7,568 nucleotides of DNA from an uncultured Eubacteriales bacterium (GCA_934385225.1 CAKRPQ010000095.1:1-7568); one strand, 5' to 3'; shown: positions 1 through 5,833, counted from the first letter of the stretch. A program made the numbers and translations. Notes: a model not told the origin generated them from the letters alone.

Positions 1-439
1 CACCCGGAACTGCGGCAATGCACCACTGGTACTTATTATCCATCTCGTCCCTGTACTTCTTTATTTTCATTCCTCTTGCCGCGCCCGCTTTTGCCATTTT
101 TTCCTGGTCGACACCGTTTAATCCGTCAGGGTCTTCGGACATAAGGTAAATGCGTGCGGGAAGCGTTTTTACACGGTGTTTGAGCTTCTCTTCTTCCCAT
201 TTTTCAACCTTGGAGAGTGTTTCTACGCTTTGGTAGATAATGTTTGTTTTGACAAGGGGAGTATAGGAAAACTCTGTGCGAACGGCATTTGCGCCCGCCT
301 TATAGCACTCCTCGGCTACCATACGGACAAATTCGGGCTGGTCAAGGTCTGCCTGAATTATTACATCCTGCCCTTTTCTTACGTTTATCCCCATTGTTGC
401 GATGAGCTTTGCGTAATTTCTTAAAATCGTCTTTTTCAT
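1..439 (-). CDS. M29-family (AmpS/PepS-like) aminopeptidase, N-terminal part
   Basis: The visible 146 codons start at the ATG at 437-439 and run off the left edge, so the C-terminal part is missing. The start MKKTILRNYAKLIATMGINV, then a VRKGQDVIIQADLDQPEFVR stretch and AEECYKAGANAV, matches the N-terminal domain of M29 leucyl aminopeptidases, which typically reads YAxLIVxxGxNVxxGQ followed by VRxxxEEAYKAGA. These are cytoplasmic metallo-exopeptidases that remove N-terminal residues from peptides. The Glu, His and Asp metal ligands lie in the unseen C-terminal half, so activity cannot be judged here. The gene is last of the visible genes in the minus-strand operon, 12 nt after the AlaX-like gene. 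Its ribosome binding site AAAGGAG (447-453) overlaps that gene's TAA stop, which suggests translational coupling. Family assignment is from remembered motifs. Confidence 0.85.
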   Translation of the reverse strand, partial: MKKTILRNYAKLIATMGINVRKGQDVIIQADLDQPEFVRMVAEECYKAGANAVRTEFSYTPLVKTNIIYQSVETLSKVEKWEEEKLKHRVKTLPARIYLMSEDPDGLNGVDQEKMAKAGAARGMKIKKYRDEMDNKYQWCIAAVPG

Positions 440-446
440 TGTTTTG

Positions 447-454
447 CTCCTTTA
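447..454 (-). promoter_or_regulatory. Ribosome binding site overlapping the upstream stop codon
   Basis: On the minus strand TAAAGGAG combines the TAA stop of the AlaX-like gene (452-454) with a strong Shine-Dalgarno core (447-453), 7 nt before the aminopeptidase ATG. This fixes the aminopeptidase start and implies coupled translation. Confidence 0.8.
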
Positions 455-1606
455 TTTCAAAAAAATTTTTATCTCGTCTTTGGTTTTACCGACGCTTCCC
501 TGTATCATCTCGTCCGATCCGCCGCACTTTGCGCCGAGCTTTTCACGCATCTTTTCGGAAACGGTTTTCATTCCGCCTCTTTTTGACGATGCGCAAAAGT
601 TATAACCGCTATCGTCATTACCCGAAAATACAGCGCAAATTCCGCCGCAATATTCAAGTCCGCGATTCATAAGTTTCCTTATATCAGCCCGGGAAAGTTC
701 TTCTTCAAAGAATATGAGGTTTCCGTCTCTGTATGTAAGTCCCGAAATTTTATATTCGAAAAGTTCGGTTCGCAATTCGTAGTTTTTTTGTTTCAATTCG
801 GCAATTTCCGTTTTCAGTCTTTCAAAAGCTCTGCCGATGTCGCTCTGCTTTATCGAAAGCTCCTTTGAAATGCCGTGTATCAGGTCATATCGTCTTTCGT
901 AATCTTCAAGAGCGTCGAAGCCGCAAAGCATATTTATTCTTGTTCCGCCCTTGTTTCCTACAAACTCATACAGTTTGATTATGCCTATTTCGCCCGTCCG
1001 CGATACGTGCGGCGCACAGCACGCGCAGGCATCATAACCTTCAATCGTTACAATTCGGACGCCCTCCGTAAGGTCGAGCTTGCTGCGGTACTCCATACTT
1101 GCGAGCTTTTCGGGCGCAGGGTATTCCGCTTTCACCGGGACATTTTCATATACGGCACGGTTTGCGAGAAGTTCGACTTTTTTAACGTCCGCTTCGGTGA
1201 GAACACCGTTAAAATCCGCGGTGACAAAATCTTCTCCCATATGGAAGCCCACATTATCATACCCGAATAACTTGTGAATAATACCCGAAATTATATGTTC
1301 GCCCGTGTGATTCTGCATTCTGCGAAAACGGGTTTCAAAATCAATTTCGCAGCCGTATTCGCGTCCCAAATCAAGCGGTACGTCCGTAAAATGATGAATT
1401 TCTCCGTCATTTATCTGCACGTCGCCGACTTTGAAATCACCTATTCTGCCTTTATCTGCGTTCTGACCGCCGCTTTCGGGGAAAAATGCGGTTCTGTCGA
1501 GTACAACATCATATCTGCCGTCCTCCGTTTTCCCGCAGGATACCACGACCGCCGAAAAATTCTTCATATGACTGTCCGCGTCATAAAGTTTTATTGTCTT
1601 TTTCAT
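452..1606 (-). CDS. AlaX-type alanyl-tRNA editing protein with C-terminal DHHA1 domain
   Basis: This 384-residue protein resembles the editing half of alanyl-tRNA synthetase. Such proteins hydrolyse Ser- or Gly-tRNA(Ala) in trans in the cytoplasm. Residues about 30-80 carry the second-domain start with the ESGGQ segment (44-48). The zinc-site motif HxxxH is at H100-H104 (HTGEH), and the matching CxxxH is at C196-H200 (CCAPH). About 250-285 is a charged probable coiled coil. About 290-384 is a DHHA1-like domain ending in a glycine-rich stretch, CGGSDEMIQGSV (361-372), as in the C-terminus of AlaRS. No aminoacylation domain is present, so it is a stand-alone editor of the long AlaX type. All four expected metal ligands are present. 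The start overlaps the kinase-like gene's stop (ATGA, 1603-1606) and only a weak AGGA precedes it, so translation is probably coupled. Extra cysteines C194 and C197 flank the zinc ligand. Confidence 0.88.
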   Translation of the reverse strand: MKKTIKLYDADSHMKNFSAVVVSCGKTEDGRYDVVLDRTAFFPESGGQNADKGRIGDFKVGDVQINDGEIHHFTDVPLDLGREYGCEIDFETRFRRMQNHTGEHIISGIIHKLFGYDNVGFHMGEDFVTADFNGVLTEADVKKVELLANRAVYENVPVKAEYPAPEKLASMEYRSKLDLTEGVRIVTIEGYDACACCAPHVSRTGEIGIIKLYEFVGNKGGTRINMLCGFDALEDYERRYDLIHGISKELSIKQSDIGRAFERLKTEIAELKQKNYELRTELFEYKISGLTYRDGNLIFFEEELSRADIRKLMNRGLEYCGGICAVFSGNDDSGYNFCASSKRGGMKTVSEKMREKLGAKCGGSDEMIQGSVGKTKDEIKIFLK

Positions 1607-2472
1607 TTTCCTATCGCAGCTCCGACAAGGTGTACCATATCTATATCCGATGTTCTGATAATTTTTTTAAGTGTTTCGGCTCCCGCAAAACCGTCTTTAA
1701 GAGTTTTCTCAAACACGGGAAATGAGTTTGAAATCTGACCGCCGAGTACAAGAGCCTGAATTTTGTATTCCTTTATCACGGGAAATGCGGTGCGAACAAG
1801 CGCATCTGCCATTATATTGAACGCTTTTACGCACATTTCATCACCCGCAAGTGCCCCGTCGCCGATTTCCTTTCCGTTTTCCGCCTTTTTTCCCGATATT
1901 TCTTCGTAGATACGAACAAGTCCTCTCGCGGAGACGAAATCCTCTGCCGTTTTTCCGTCAAGCGGTTTATCGTAAAGCTCAACAAGCGGTTCGCCGTTCT
2001 CTTTTCGGAGAGGTTCGCCGTCGATCATCATTCCGAAACCGAATCCCGTACCGATCATCACGCCCGCAATGCGCGAACATTCGGGGACATCTGCCGCCGC
2101 ACCCTGAATAAAGGCAGCCGAATCATGCATAAACCGAACGGGAACGTCTCCCGCGGCTTCGCAGAACCACGTACGAAGCGGCACACCGTATATGGACGCA
2201 TATTTATGCTTCATATGACTGACGCCGTTTTCGTAGTCAAACGGAGCGGGGATATCGGTGCTTATTCTCTCAACACAAAGTCCTTTTTCACGCGCCTTTT
2301 CCGCCATTCGCTTTATAATATTTATGTACGATTTTTTCACTTCCCCAGCCGTACCCGATGACGAGTTGACAGGCTCTTTATCGAGCGTACCCGCAACAAG
2401 TTCTTTTCCTACAAAAAGTCCGCTTTTGAGAAATGTTCCGCCCGCATCGAGCGCAATCACGCATTTATTCAT
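1603..2472 (-). CDS. ROK-family sugar kinase-like protein lacking the ROK zinc motif
   Basis: The 289-residue protein has the actin-like ATPase fold signatures of the ROK family (glucokinase, N-acetylhexosamine kinases). It shows the phosphate-1 loop DAGGT (9-13), a STDIPAPFDYENGV stretch (71-84), the HDSAA motif with the likely catalytic base D117, the phosphate-2 loop GTGFGFG (141-147), and the adenosine motif LVLGGQIS (241-248). Length fits the family (about 290-320). The usual His plus CxCGxxGC zinc-binding segment is absent: after GEPLVE (160-165) the chain goes via YDKPLDGK directly to the helix TAEDFVSARGL. Its substrate is therefore unknown, and it may be a divergent sugar kinase or another acceptor kinase. 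There is no helix-turn-helix domain, so it is not a ROK repressor. It lies 21 nt after the TtcA-like gene and overlaps the AlaX-like gene by ATGA. Family is secure; the specific reaction is not. Confidence 0.82.
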   Translation of the reverse strand: MNKCVIALDAGGTFLKSGLFVGKELVAGTLDKEPVNSSSGTAGEVKKSYINIIKRMAEKAREKGLCVERISTDIPAPFDYENGVSHMKHKYASIYGVPLRTWFCEAAGDVPVRFMHDSAAFIQGAAADVPECSRIAGVMIGTGFGFGMMIDGEPLRKENGEPLVELYDKPLDGKTAEDFVSARGLVRIYEEISGKKAENGKEIGDGALAGDEMCVKAFNIMADALVRTAFPVIKEYKIQALVLGGQISNSFPVFEKTLKDGFAGAETLKKIIRTSDIDMVHLVGAAIGK

Positions 2473-2488
2473 ATTTTCAATACTGTTG

Positions 2489-2494
2489 TCCTTT
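2489..2494 (-). promoter_or_regulatory. Shine-Dalgarno of the kinase-like gene, unusually far from ATG
   Basis: AAAGGA on the minus strand lies 16 nt before the ATG at 2470-2472, longer than the usual 6-10. An in-frame ATT codon at 2479-2481 would have 7-nt spacing. ATG is kept because ATT starts are rare and the phosphate-1 loop sits at the normal distance from the N-terminus. Coupling to the TtcA-like stop (2494-2496) may compensate. Confidence 0.5.
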
Positions 2495-3621
2495 CATTTT
2501 TTTGAATCGTAATCATCGAGAAAACTGTGTCTGACGCCGTTCTTTTTATATCCTATAAGCGTGTCTATGTTGACGTTTTCGGCACTTCTGAATATGCATT
2601 TTTCGACATCGGGATTAGACTTTTTGAGTTCTTTGATAAGCTCTTTCGTTTCCTGTCTTTTCGAGTGATTCTGCCCGTCATTACAGGTAGTACAGGTGTC
2701 GGTAAACTTGCACGCGCACTGTATGAAATGCAGTTTGTTATAATCGCGCCACGCTTTTATATCGTCCTCACGGACAAGGTACAGCGGTCTTATAAGCTCC
2801 ATTCCCTCGAAATTCGTACTGTGGAGCTTCGGCATCATCGTCTGTATCTGACCGCTTTGAAGCATACCCATAAGTATCGTTTCAATGACATCATCGTAGT
2901 GGTGTCCGAGCGCGATCTTATTGCAACCGAGTTCCTTTGCAAAGCTGTAAAGGTAACCGCGTCTCATTCTCGCGCAAAGATAACACGGCGATTTTTCGAC
3001 ATTATACACCGAGTCGAAAATATTCGTCTCAAACACCTTTATCGGCACACCGAGGTTCTTTGCGTTTTCTTCGATTATTCTTCGGTTTTCGGGATTATAA
3101 CCGGGATCCATAACAATGTATTTCACATTGAAATCCACGTCACTGTAAGATTTGAGCTGCTGAAACAACTTTGCCATGAGCATCGAATCTTTTCCGCCCG
3201 ATATGCAGACGGCAATTCGGTCACCCTCGCAGACGAGCTTATATTCTTTAAGAGCTTTATTAAATTTGCTCGTTATCGACGTCCTGAATTTTTTTCGGAG
3301 GCTTTGCTCAACATTTTTCTTTATTTCGTCGGCTTTTGCATTCTCCATTGTCATGCGAAGCCACGCGAGATACCCGCCTTCAAGGCTGTACGCTTCATAG
3401 CCGCGCTCGCAAAGTTCGTCCGCAACATCTACGCTGAGTACGCCTCGCGCGCAGTAAACGACGATCTTTTTGTTTTTATCCTTCGGCGCGCCCGAAAGAA
3501 GCTCCTCGGCGGAAACACGAACAGAGTTCGGTATAAAACCGTACGAACGATCGGTTTCGCTTCGTATATCATATATTTCGGCATCGCATATTTCTGCGAG
3601 CCTTTCTGCGGTAATTTCCAT
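2494..3621 (-). CDS. Rhodanese-TtcA fusion, tRNA thiolation PP-loop ATPase
   Basis: A 375-residue two-domain protein. Residues 1-90 form a rhodanese domain: YDIR early (17-20), IPNS (30-33), the persulfide cysteine loop CARGVLS (C57-S63), and EGGYLAW (81-87). Residues about 110-375 are a TtcA-family N-type PP-loop ATPase: SGGKDS (141-146), the PCYLCARMRRGYLYSFAKEL stretch with C213 and C216, GHHYDD (239-244), the MMPKL motif, IRPL, then FIQCAC (C302, C304). TtcA uses ATP and an Fe-S cluster held by CxxC plus one later Cys to make 2-thiocytidine at tRNA position 32; C213, C216 and C302 match that trio. The N-terminal rhodanese probably hands sulfur to the thiolase (inference). A second CxxC (C310, C313) follows C302. 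Start ATG at 3619-3621 has AAAAGGA 11 nt upstream. It is first in the minus-strand operon. Which nucleotide is modified in this organism is uncertain. Confidence 0.88.
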   Translation of the reverse strand: MEITAERLAEICDAEIYDIRSETDRSYGFIPNSVRVSAEELLSGAPKDKNKKIVVYCARGVLSVDVADELCERGYEAYSLEGGYLAWLRMTMENAKADEIKKNVEQSLRKKFRTSITSKFNKALKEYKLVCEGDRIAVCISGGKDSMLMAKLFQQLKSYSDVDFNVKYIVMDPGYNPENRRIIEENAKNLGVPIKVFETNIFDSVYNVEKSPCYLCARMRRGYLYSFAKELGCNKIALGHHYDDVIETILMGMLQSGQIQTMMPKLHSTNFEGMELIRPLYLVREDDIKAWRDYNKLHFIQCACKFTDTCTTCNDGQNHSKRQETKELIKELKKSNPDVEKCIFRSAENVNIDTLIGYKKNGVRHSFLDDYDSKK

Positions 3622-3656
3622 TTCAAGTAAAATCCTTTTCCATATATAACAGAGAT

Positions 3657-3685
3657 ATTATATCACCTTGAAGCGCGAAAATCAA
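3657..3685 (-). promoter_or_regulatory. Sigma-A promoter of the ttcA-like/kinase/AlaX/aminopeptidase operon
   Basis: Minus strand: -35 TTGATT (3680-3685), 17-nt spacer, extended -10 TGATATAAT with TATAAT at 3657-3662. Predicted start is near 3650, giving a leader of about 28 nt, too short for a riboswitch or T-box. Confidence 0.8.
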
Positions 3686-3722
3686 TACTTTGCCAAAACT
3701 TTCAAAACGCGTTACATCGTTA

Positions 3723-3751
3723 TTGACAAATTTGAAATAATATGGTACTAT
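3723..3751 (+). promoter_or_regulatory. Sigma-A promoter of the lipoprotein gene
   Basis: Plus strand: -35 TTGACA (3723-3728), 17-nt spacer, -10 TACTAT (3746-3751) with a TGn extension. Predicted start is near 3758. The AAAGGAG ribosome binding site (3767-3773) lies 7 nt before the ATG. Confidence 0.8.
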
Positions 3752-3780
3752 TATCATAAAGAACACAAAGGAGTTTTTAT

Positions 3781-4206
3781 ATGAAACGGATAATTTACTT
3801 TATTCTCTCCGCAATAGTCTGCCTTTCCCTTTTCTCCTGTACAAAAAAAGACACGAGCGATGACATATCTGAAAGCGACATAGCAGGCGCGGACTGGCGC
3901 ACATGGGGCATCATCACGGACTACGGAACTATCGTAACAGACAGCGATGAAACAAAGCTCTGCGTATGCGTTCACGACGAAGAAACGACAATTTACTACG
4001 ACACAGAGGAGCAGACAGTATTTTGCACTCTCGAATACCCCTACGCCGTCTCAAAGGAAAACTACAAAAATATGTCATTCGACGACATCAACGGCGACGG
4101 TAACGGCGACGTAAGCATAACATTTTCGTCCGATACCGACGGTGAGGATATTACCTTTTCGTGGATTTACGACGGAAACGGAGCTTTTTACTTCCTCGAA
4201 GAATAA
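3781..4206 (+). CDS. Small acidic lipoprotein with an EF-hand-like calcium loop, function unknown
   Basis: I do not recognise a function. The 141-residue product begins with a lipoprotein signal peptide: MKR, a hydrophobic core (4-18), and lipobox LFSC with C20 as the lipid-modified cysteine. The mature part is thus about 122 residues, anchored outside the membrane. It is very acidic, with few Lys/Arg after residue 30. A DxNxDGxxD loop at D102-D110 (DINGDGNGD) matches the calcium loops of dockerin, EF-hand and VCBS/FG-GAP-type repeats. The pattern of aromatic, beta-prone segments around it (YYDTEEQTVF, DITFSWIYDG) suggests a small beta-rich domain. Three further cysteines (C61, C63, C82) are present. 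From memory, similar hypothetical lipoproteins occur in gut Clostridia; this is unchecked. It stands alone, with its own promoter, divergent from the tRNA-modification operon. The perfect AAAGGAG site fixes the start. Confidence 0.82.
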   Translation: MKRIIYFILSAIVCLSLFSCTKKDTSDDISESDIAGADWRTWGIITDYGTIVTDSDETKLCVCVHDEETTIYYDTEEQTVFCTLEYPYAVSKENYKNMSFDDINGDGNGDVSITFSSDTDGEDITFSWIYDGNGAFYFLEE

Positions 4207-4269
4207 AAAAGAGGTTTGTTTCCGCCGCTTATACAGATTTTTTATACCGACAGGACAAAAAAGTCTTTT

Positions 4270-4322
4270 TTTCAATTTTTTTCAAAAAAGCTATTGACAA
4301 ACGCGAGCTTGTGTGGTATAAT
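4270..4322 (+). promoter_or_regulatory. Near-consensus tRNA-Leu promoter with UP element
   Basis: -35 TTGACA (4294-4299), exactly 17-nt spacer, -10 TATAAT (4317-4322) with TG at 4314-4315 (extended -10). Upstream, 4270-4291 matches the bacterial UP-element consensus at 13 of 15 specified positions by my hand alignment (core AATTTTTTTCAAAAAAG). Predicted start is near 4329, 31 nt before the mature tRNA. Confidence 0.85.
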
Positions 4323-4359
4323 TCATAGCGTTGTGAGTGGCAACAGCCGCTTGCGGCAA

Positions 4360-4444
4360 GCGAGAGTGGCGGAACTGGCAGACGCGCACGTTTGAGGGGC
4401 GTGTGGTTCACACCATACGGGTTCAAGTCCCGTTTCTCGCACCA
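4360..4444 (+). tRNA. tRNA-Leu, anticodon GAG
   Basis: This is an 85-nt class II tRNA with encoded CCA (4442-4444). The acceptor stem GCGAGAG (4360-4366) pairs with TTCTCGC (4434-4440), with one G-T at the last pair; the discriminator base is A4441. The D arm has GCG/CGC and a GG in its loop. The anticodon stem is CACGT (4387-4391) with GCGTG (4399-4403), and the loop TTGAGGG (4392-4398) gives anticodon GAG at 4394-4396, reading CUC and CUU leucine codons. The long variable arm TGGT/ACCA (4404-4415) is typical of leucine tRNA. The T arm is ACGGG/CCCGT with loop TTCAAGT. The gene stands alone with its own promoter and terminator. Confidence 0.97.
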
Positions 4445-4475
4445 AAAAGCACGACAGTAAACTGTTGTGCTTTTT
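4444..4475 (+). terminator. Rho-independent terminator of tRNA-Leu
   Basis: AAAAAGCACGACAG (4444-4457) pairs with CTGTTGTGCTTTTT (4462-4475) around a TAAA loop, with one G-T wobble; the stem's right side ends in five T. It starts on the last base of CCA, so the primary transcript has almost no 3' trailer before the hairpin. Confidence 0.92.
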
Positions 4476-4530
4476 CTGTGTTTTCGTAAATGTTATTTCG
4501 GAATCAGTTCAATATTTTTAGACAAAACAC

Positions 4531-4558
4531 TTGAAAAATCCGCAAAAAGTGATATAAT
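4531..4558 (+). promoter_or_regulatory. Sigma-A promoter of the antiporter gene
   Basis: -35 TTGAAA (4531-4536), 16-nt spacer, extended -10 TGATATAAT with TATAAT at 4553-4558. Predicted start is near 4565, giving a leader of about 45 nt. Confidence 0.75.
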
Positions 4559-4565
4559 ATTAGAG

Positions 4566-4581
4566 TTGTTCTTCGGAACAG
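4566..4581 (+). promoter_or_regulatory. UUCG-tetraloop hairpin at the 5' end of the antiporter mRNA
   Basis: TGTTC (4567-4571) pairs with GAACA (4576-4580) around TTCG, a C(UUCG)G tetraloop, extendable by T4566-G4581. It starts 1-2 nt after the predicted transcript start, has no T run after it, and precedes the ribosome binding site AAGAAGG (4595-4601). A stabilising 5'-terminal stem is likelier than a terminator. Confidence 0.6.
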
Positions 4582-4609
4582 GCACTATAATTCAAAGAAG
4601 GTACATACA

Positions 4610-5824
4610 ATGCAATACTATCAGCTGTTTCTACCGCTCGCAATACTGCTCGTACTGTCAAAGATTCTTATGAAAGCTTGCGGCAAGATAGGGCTTCCGT
4701 CGGTTATCGGAATGCTCCTTGCGGGCGTATTTATGGGATTTATTAAATATATCCCCGGTCAGACGGTCTTTACAGACGTGACGATGACAGGCTTCGGATT
4801 TATCGCAAAAATCGGAGTTGTCCTCATTCTCTTCTCGTCCGGGCTCGAAACCGAACTTAGCAAGATAAAGAAGATAGGCGGCTCCGCACTTATTATCACC
4901 TGCGCGGGAGTTCTCGTTCCCATGGCACTCGGATTTGTTGTTGCCGTTCTCTTCCACGGCGGGTTTGCGGGACTTACCAAAGACACGGCTTTAACCTGTC
5001 TTTTCTACGGAACAATTCTCACCGCAACCTCGGTCAGCATCAGCGTTCAGACGCTTCGCGAGCTTGGGAAGCTCGATACGACGGTAGGAACCACGATTGT
5101 TACCGCTGCAATAATTGACGATATTCTCGGAATCGTCGTTCTCTCGTTCGTGCTTGCAATGAAAGATGAATCGACAGGTGCTTCGCCGCTTATAATCGTC
5201 CTTAAAACGATAGCTTACTTCGCCGTAATTTCCGTAATTGCGTTCGTTGCAAGCAAGGCGTTCAAAGCTCTTGACAAAAGGTTTCCGCATCACAGACTTA
5301 TTCCGATATCGAGCCTTGCGCTCTGCTTCCTTGTTGCATATATCAGCGAAAGATACTTCGGAATTGCGGACATCACAGGTGCATATGTGGTCGGTCTTAT
5401 CCTCTCCACCAACTCGGACAGCAAGTACATAGACGCAAAAGCGGACATTCTCGGTTATATGATTTTCGTTCCCGTATTCTTCGGAAACATCGGGATTTCG
5501 ACTGAATTCAGTTCACTCAATATGGATATATTATTCTTTGGACTGTTATTTGTTCTCGTAGGCATGGTCGGAAAGGTTGTCGGATGCGGACTTACCGCAA
5601 GAGCGTGTGGGTACAACACCAGAGATTCGCTCAAAATCGGCGTTGGCATGATGGCGAGAGCGGAGGTTGCGCTTGTAACGGCACAAAAAGGCGTTGAGTT
5701 CGGTGTCATTGACAATTCTATTATGCCATTCATTGTTATTCTTATTATAATCACGAGCTTTGCAACACCGATAATACTGCAAAATCTTTATAAAAGTGAA
5801 AAAAACACGGAAGTAAAGGCATAA
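4610..5824 (+). CDS. CPA2-family cation:proton (Na+/H+ or K+/H+) antiporter
   Basis: A 404-residue membrane protein of the Kef/NapA (CPA2) antiporter family, exchanging cytoplasmic Na+ or K+ for protons. It is hydrophobic throughout with about 12-13 predicted membrane segments. Family marks in order: GLPSVIGMLLAGVFMG (28-43), LFSSGLE (74-80), the unwound-helix motif TATSVSI (138-144), the ion-binding aspartate pair D170-D171 in AAIIDDILG, GAYVVGL (257-263), the VFFGNIGI stretch (289-296), and GMMARAEVAL (346-355). The DD pair is typical of electrogenic exchangers such as NapA. The chain stops just after the last helix with a short polar tail, so there is no TrkA-N/RCK nucleotide-binding domain as in KefB/KefC. 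Start ATG at 4610 has AAGAAGG 8 nt upstream. It is a single-gene unit with its own promoter and terminator. Ion specificity cannot be read from the sequence. Confidence 0.92.
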   Translation: MQYYQLFLPLAILLVLSKILMKACGKIGLPSVIGMLLAGVFMGFIKYIPGQTVFTDVTMTGFGFIAKIGVVLILFSSGLETELSKIKKIGGSALIITCAGVLVPMALGFVVAVLFHGGFAGLTKDTALTCLFYGTILTATSVSISVQTLRELGKLDTTVGTTIVTAAIIDDILGIVVLSFVLAMKDESTGASPLIIVLKTIAYFAVISVIAFVASKAFKALDKRFPHHRLIPISSLALCFLVAYISERYFGIADITGAYVVGLILSTNSDSKYIDAKADILGYMIFVPVFFGNIGISTEFSSLNMDILFFGLLFVLVGMVGKVVGCGLTARACGYNTRDSLKIGVGMMARAEVALVTAQKGVEFGVIDNSIMPFIVILIIITSFATPIILQNLYKSEKNTEVKA

Positions 5825-5833
5825 AATACATTA

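Noticed and set aside
176..424. Open frame on the plus strand at the left edge
   Set aside because: It is antisense to the M29 aminopeptidase frame, which has a strong ribosome binding site and a family match.
1274..1738. A 154-codon plus-strand frame antisense to the AlaX-like/kinase-like junction
   Set aside because: It spans the ends of two real overlapping genes and has no coding features of its own.
2527..3630. A 367-codon open frame on the plus strand covering nearly all of the rhodanese-TtcA gene
   Set aside because: It is antisense to a gene with intact family motifs, has no ribosome binding site or recognisable domain, and follows from codon bias in the true gene.
3622..3780. Riboswitch or T-box in front of the tRNA-modification operon or lipoprotein gene
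   Set aside because: The predicted leaders are about 28 and 23 nt, far too short for either.
4254..4272. Possible terminator after the lipoprotein gene (GAC-A6-GTC then T7)
   Set aside because: The stem is only 3-4 bp or all A-T, too weak to call. The A/T tracts are better explained as part of the tRNA promoter's upstream region. The lipoprotein mRNA may therefore lack a clear terminator here.
4335..4370. GAGTGGC repeated in the leader (4335-4341) and in the tRNA (4364-4370)
   Set aside because: Seven bases is within chance, and no second tRNA-like structure surrounds the first copy.
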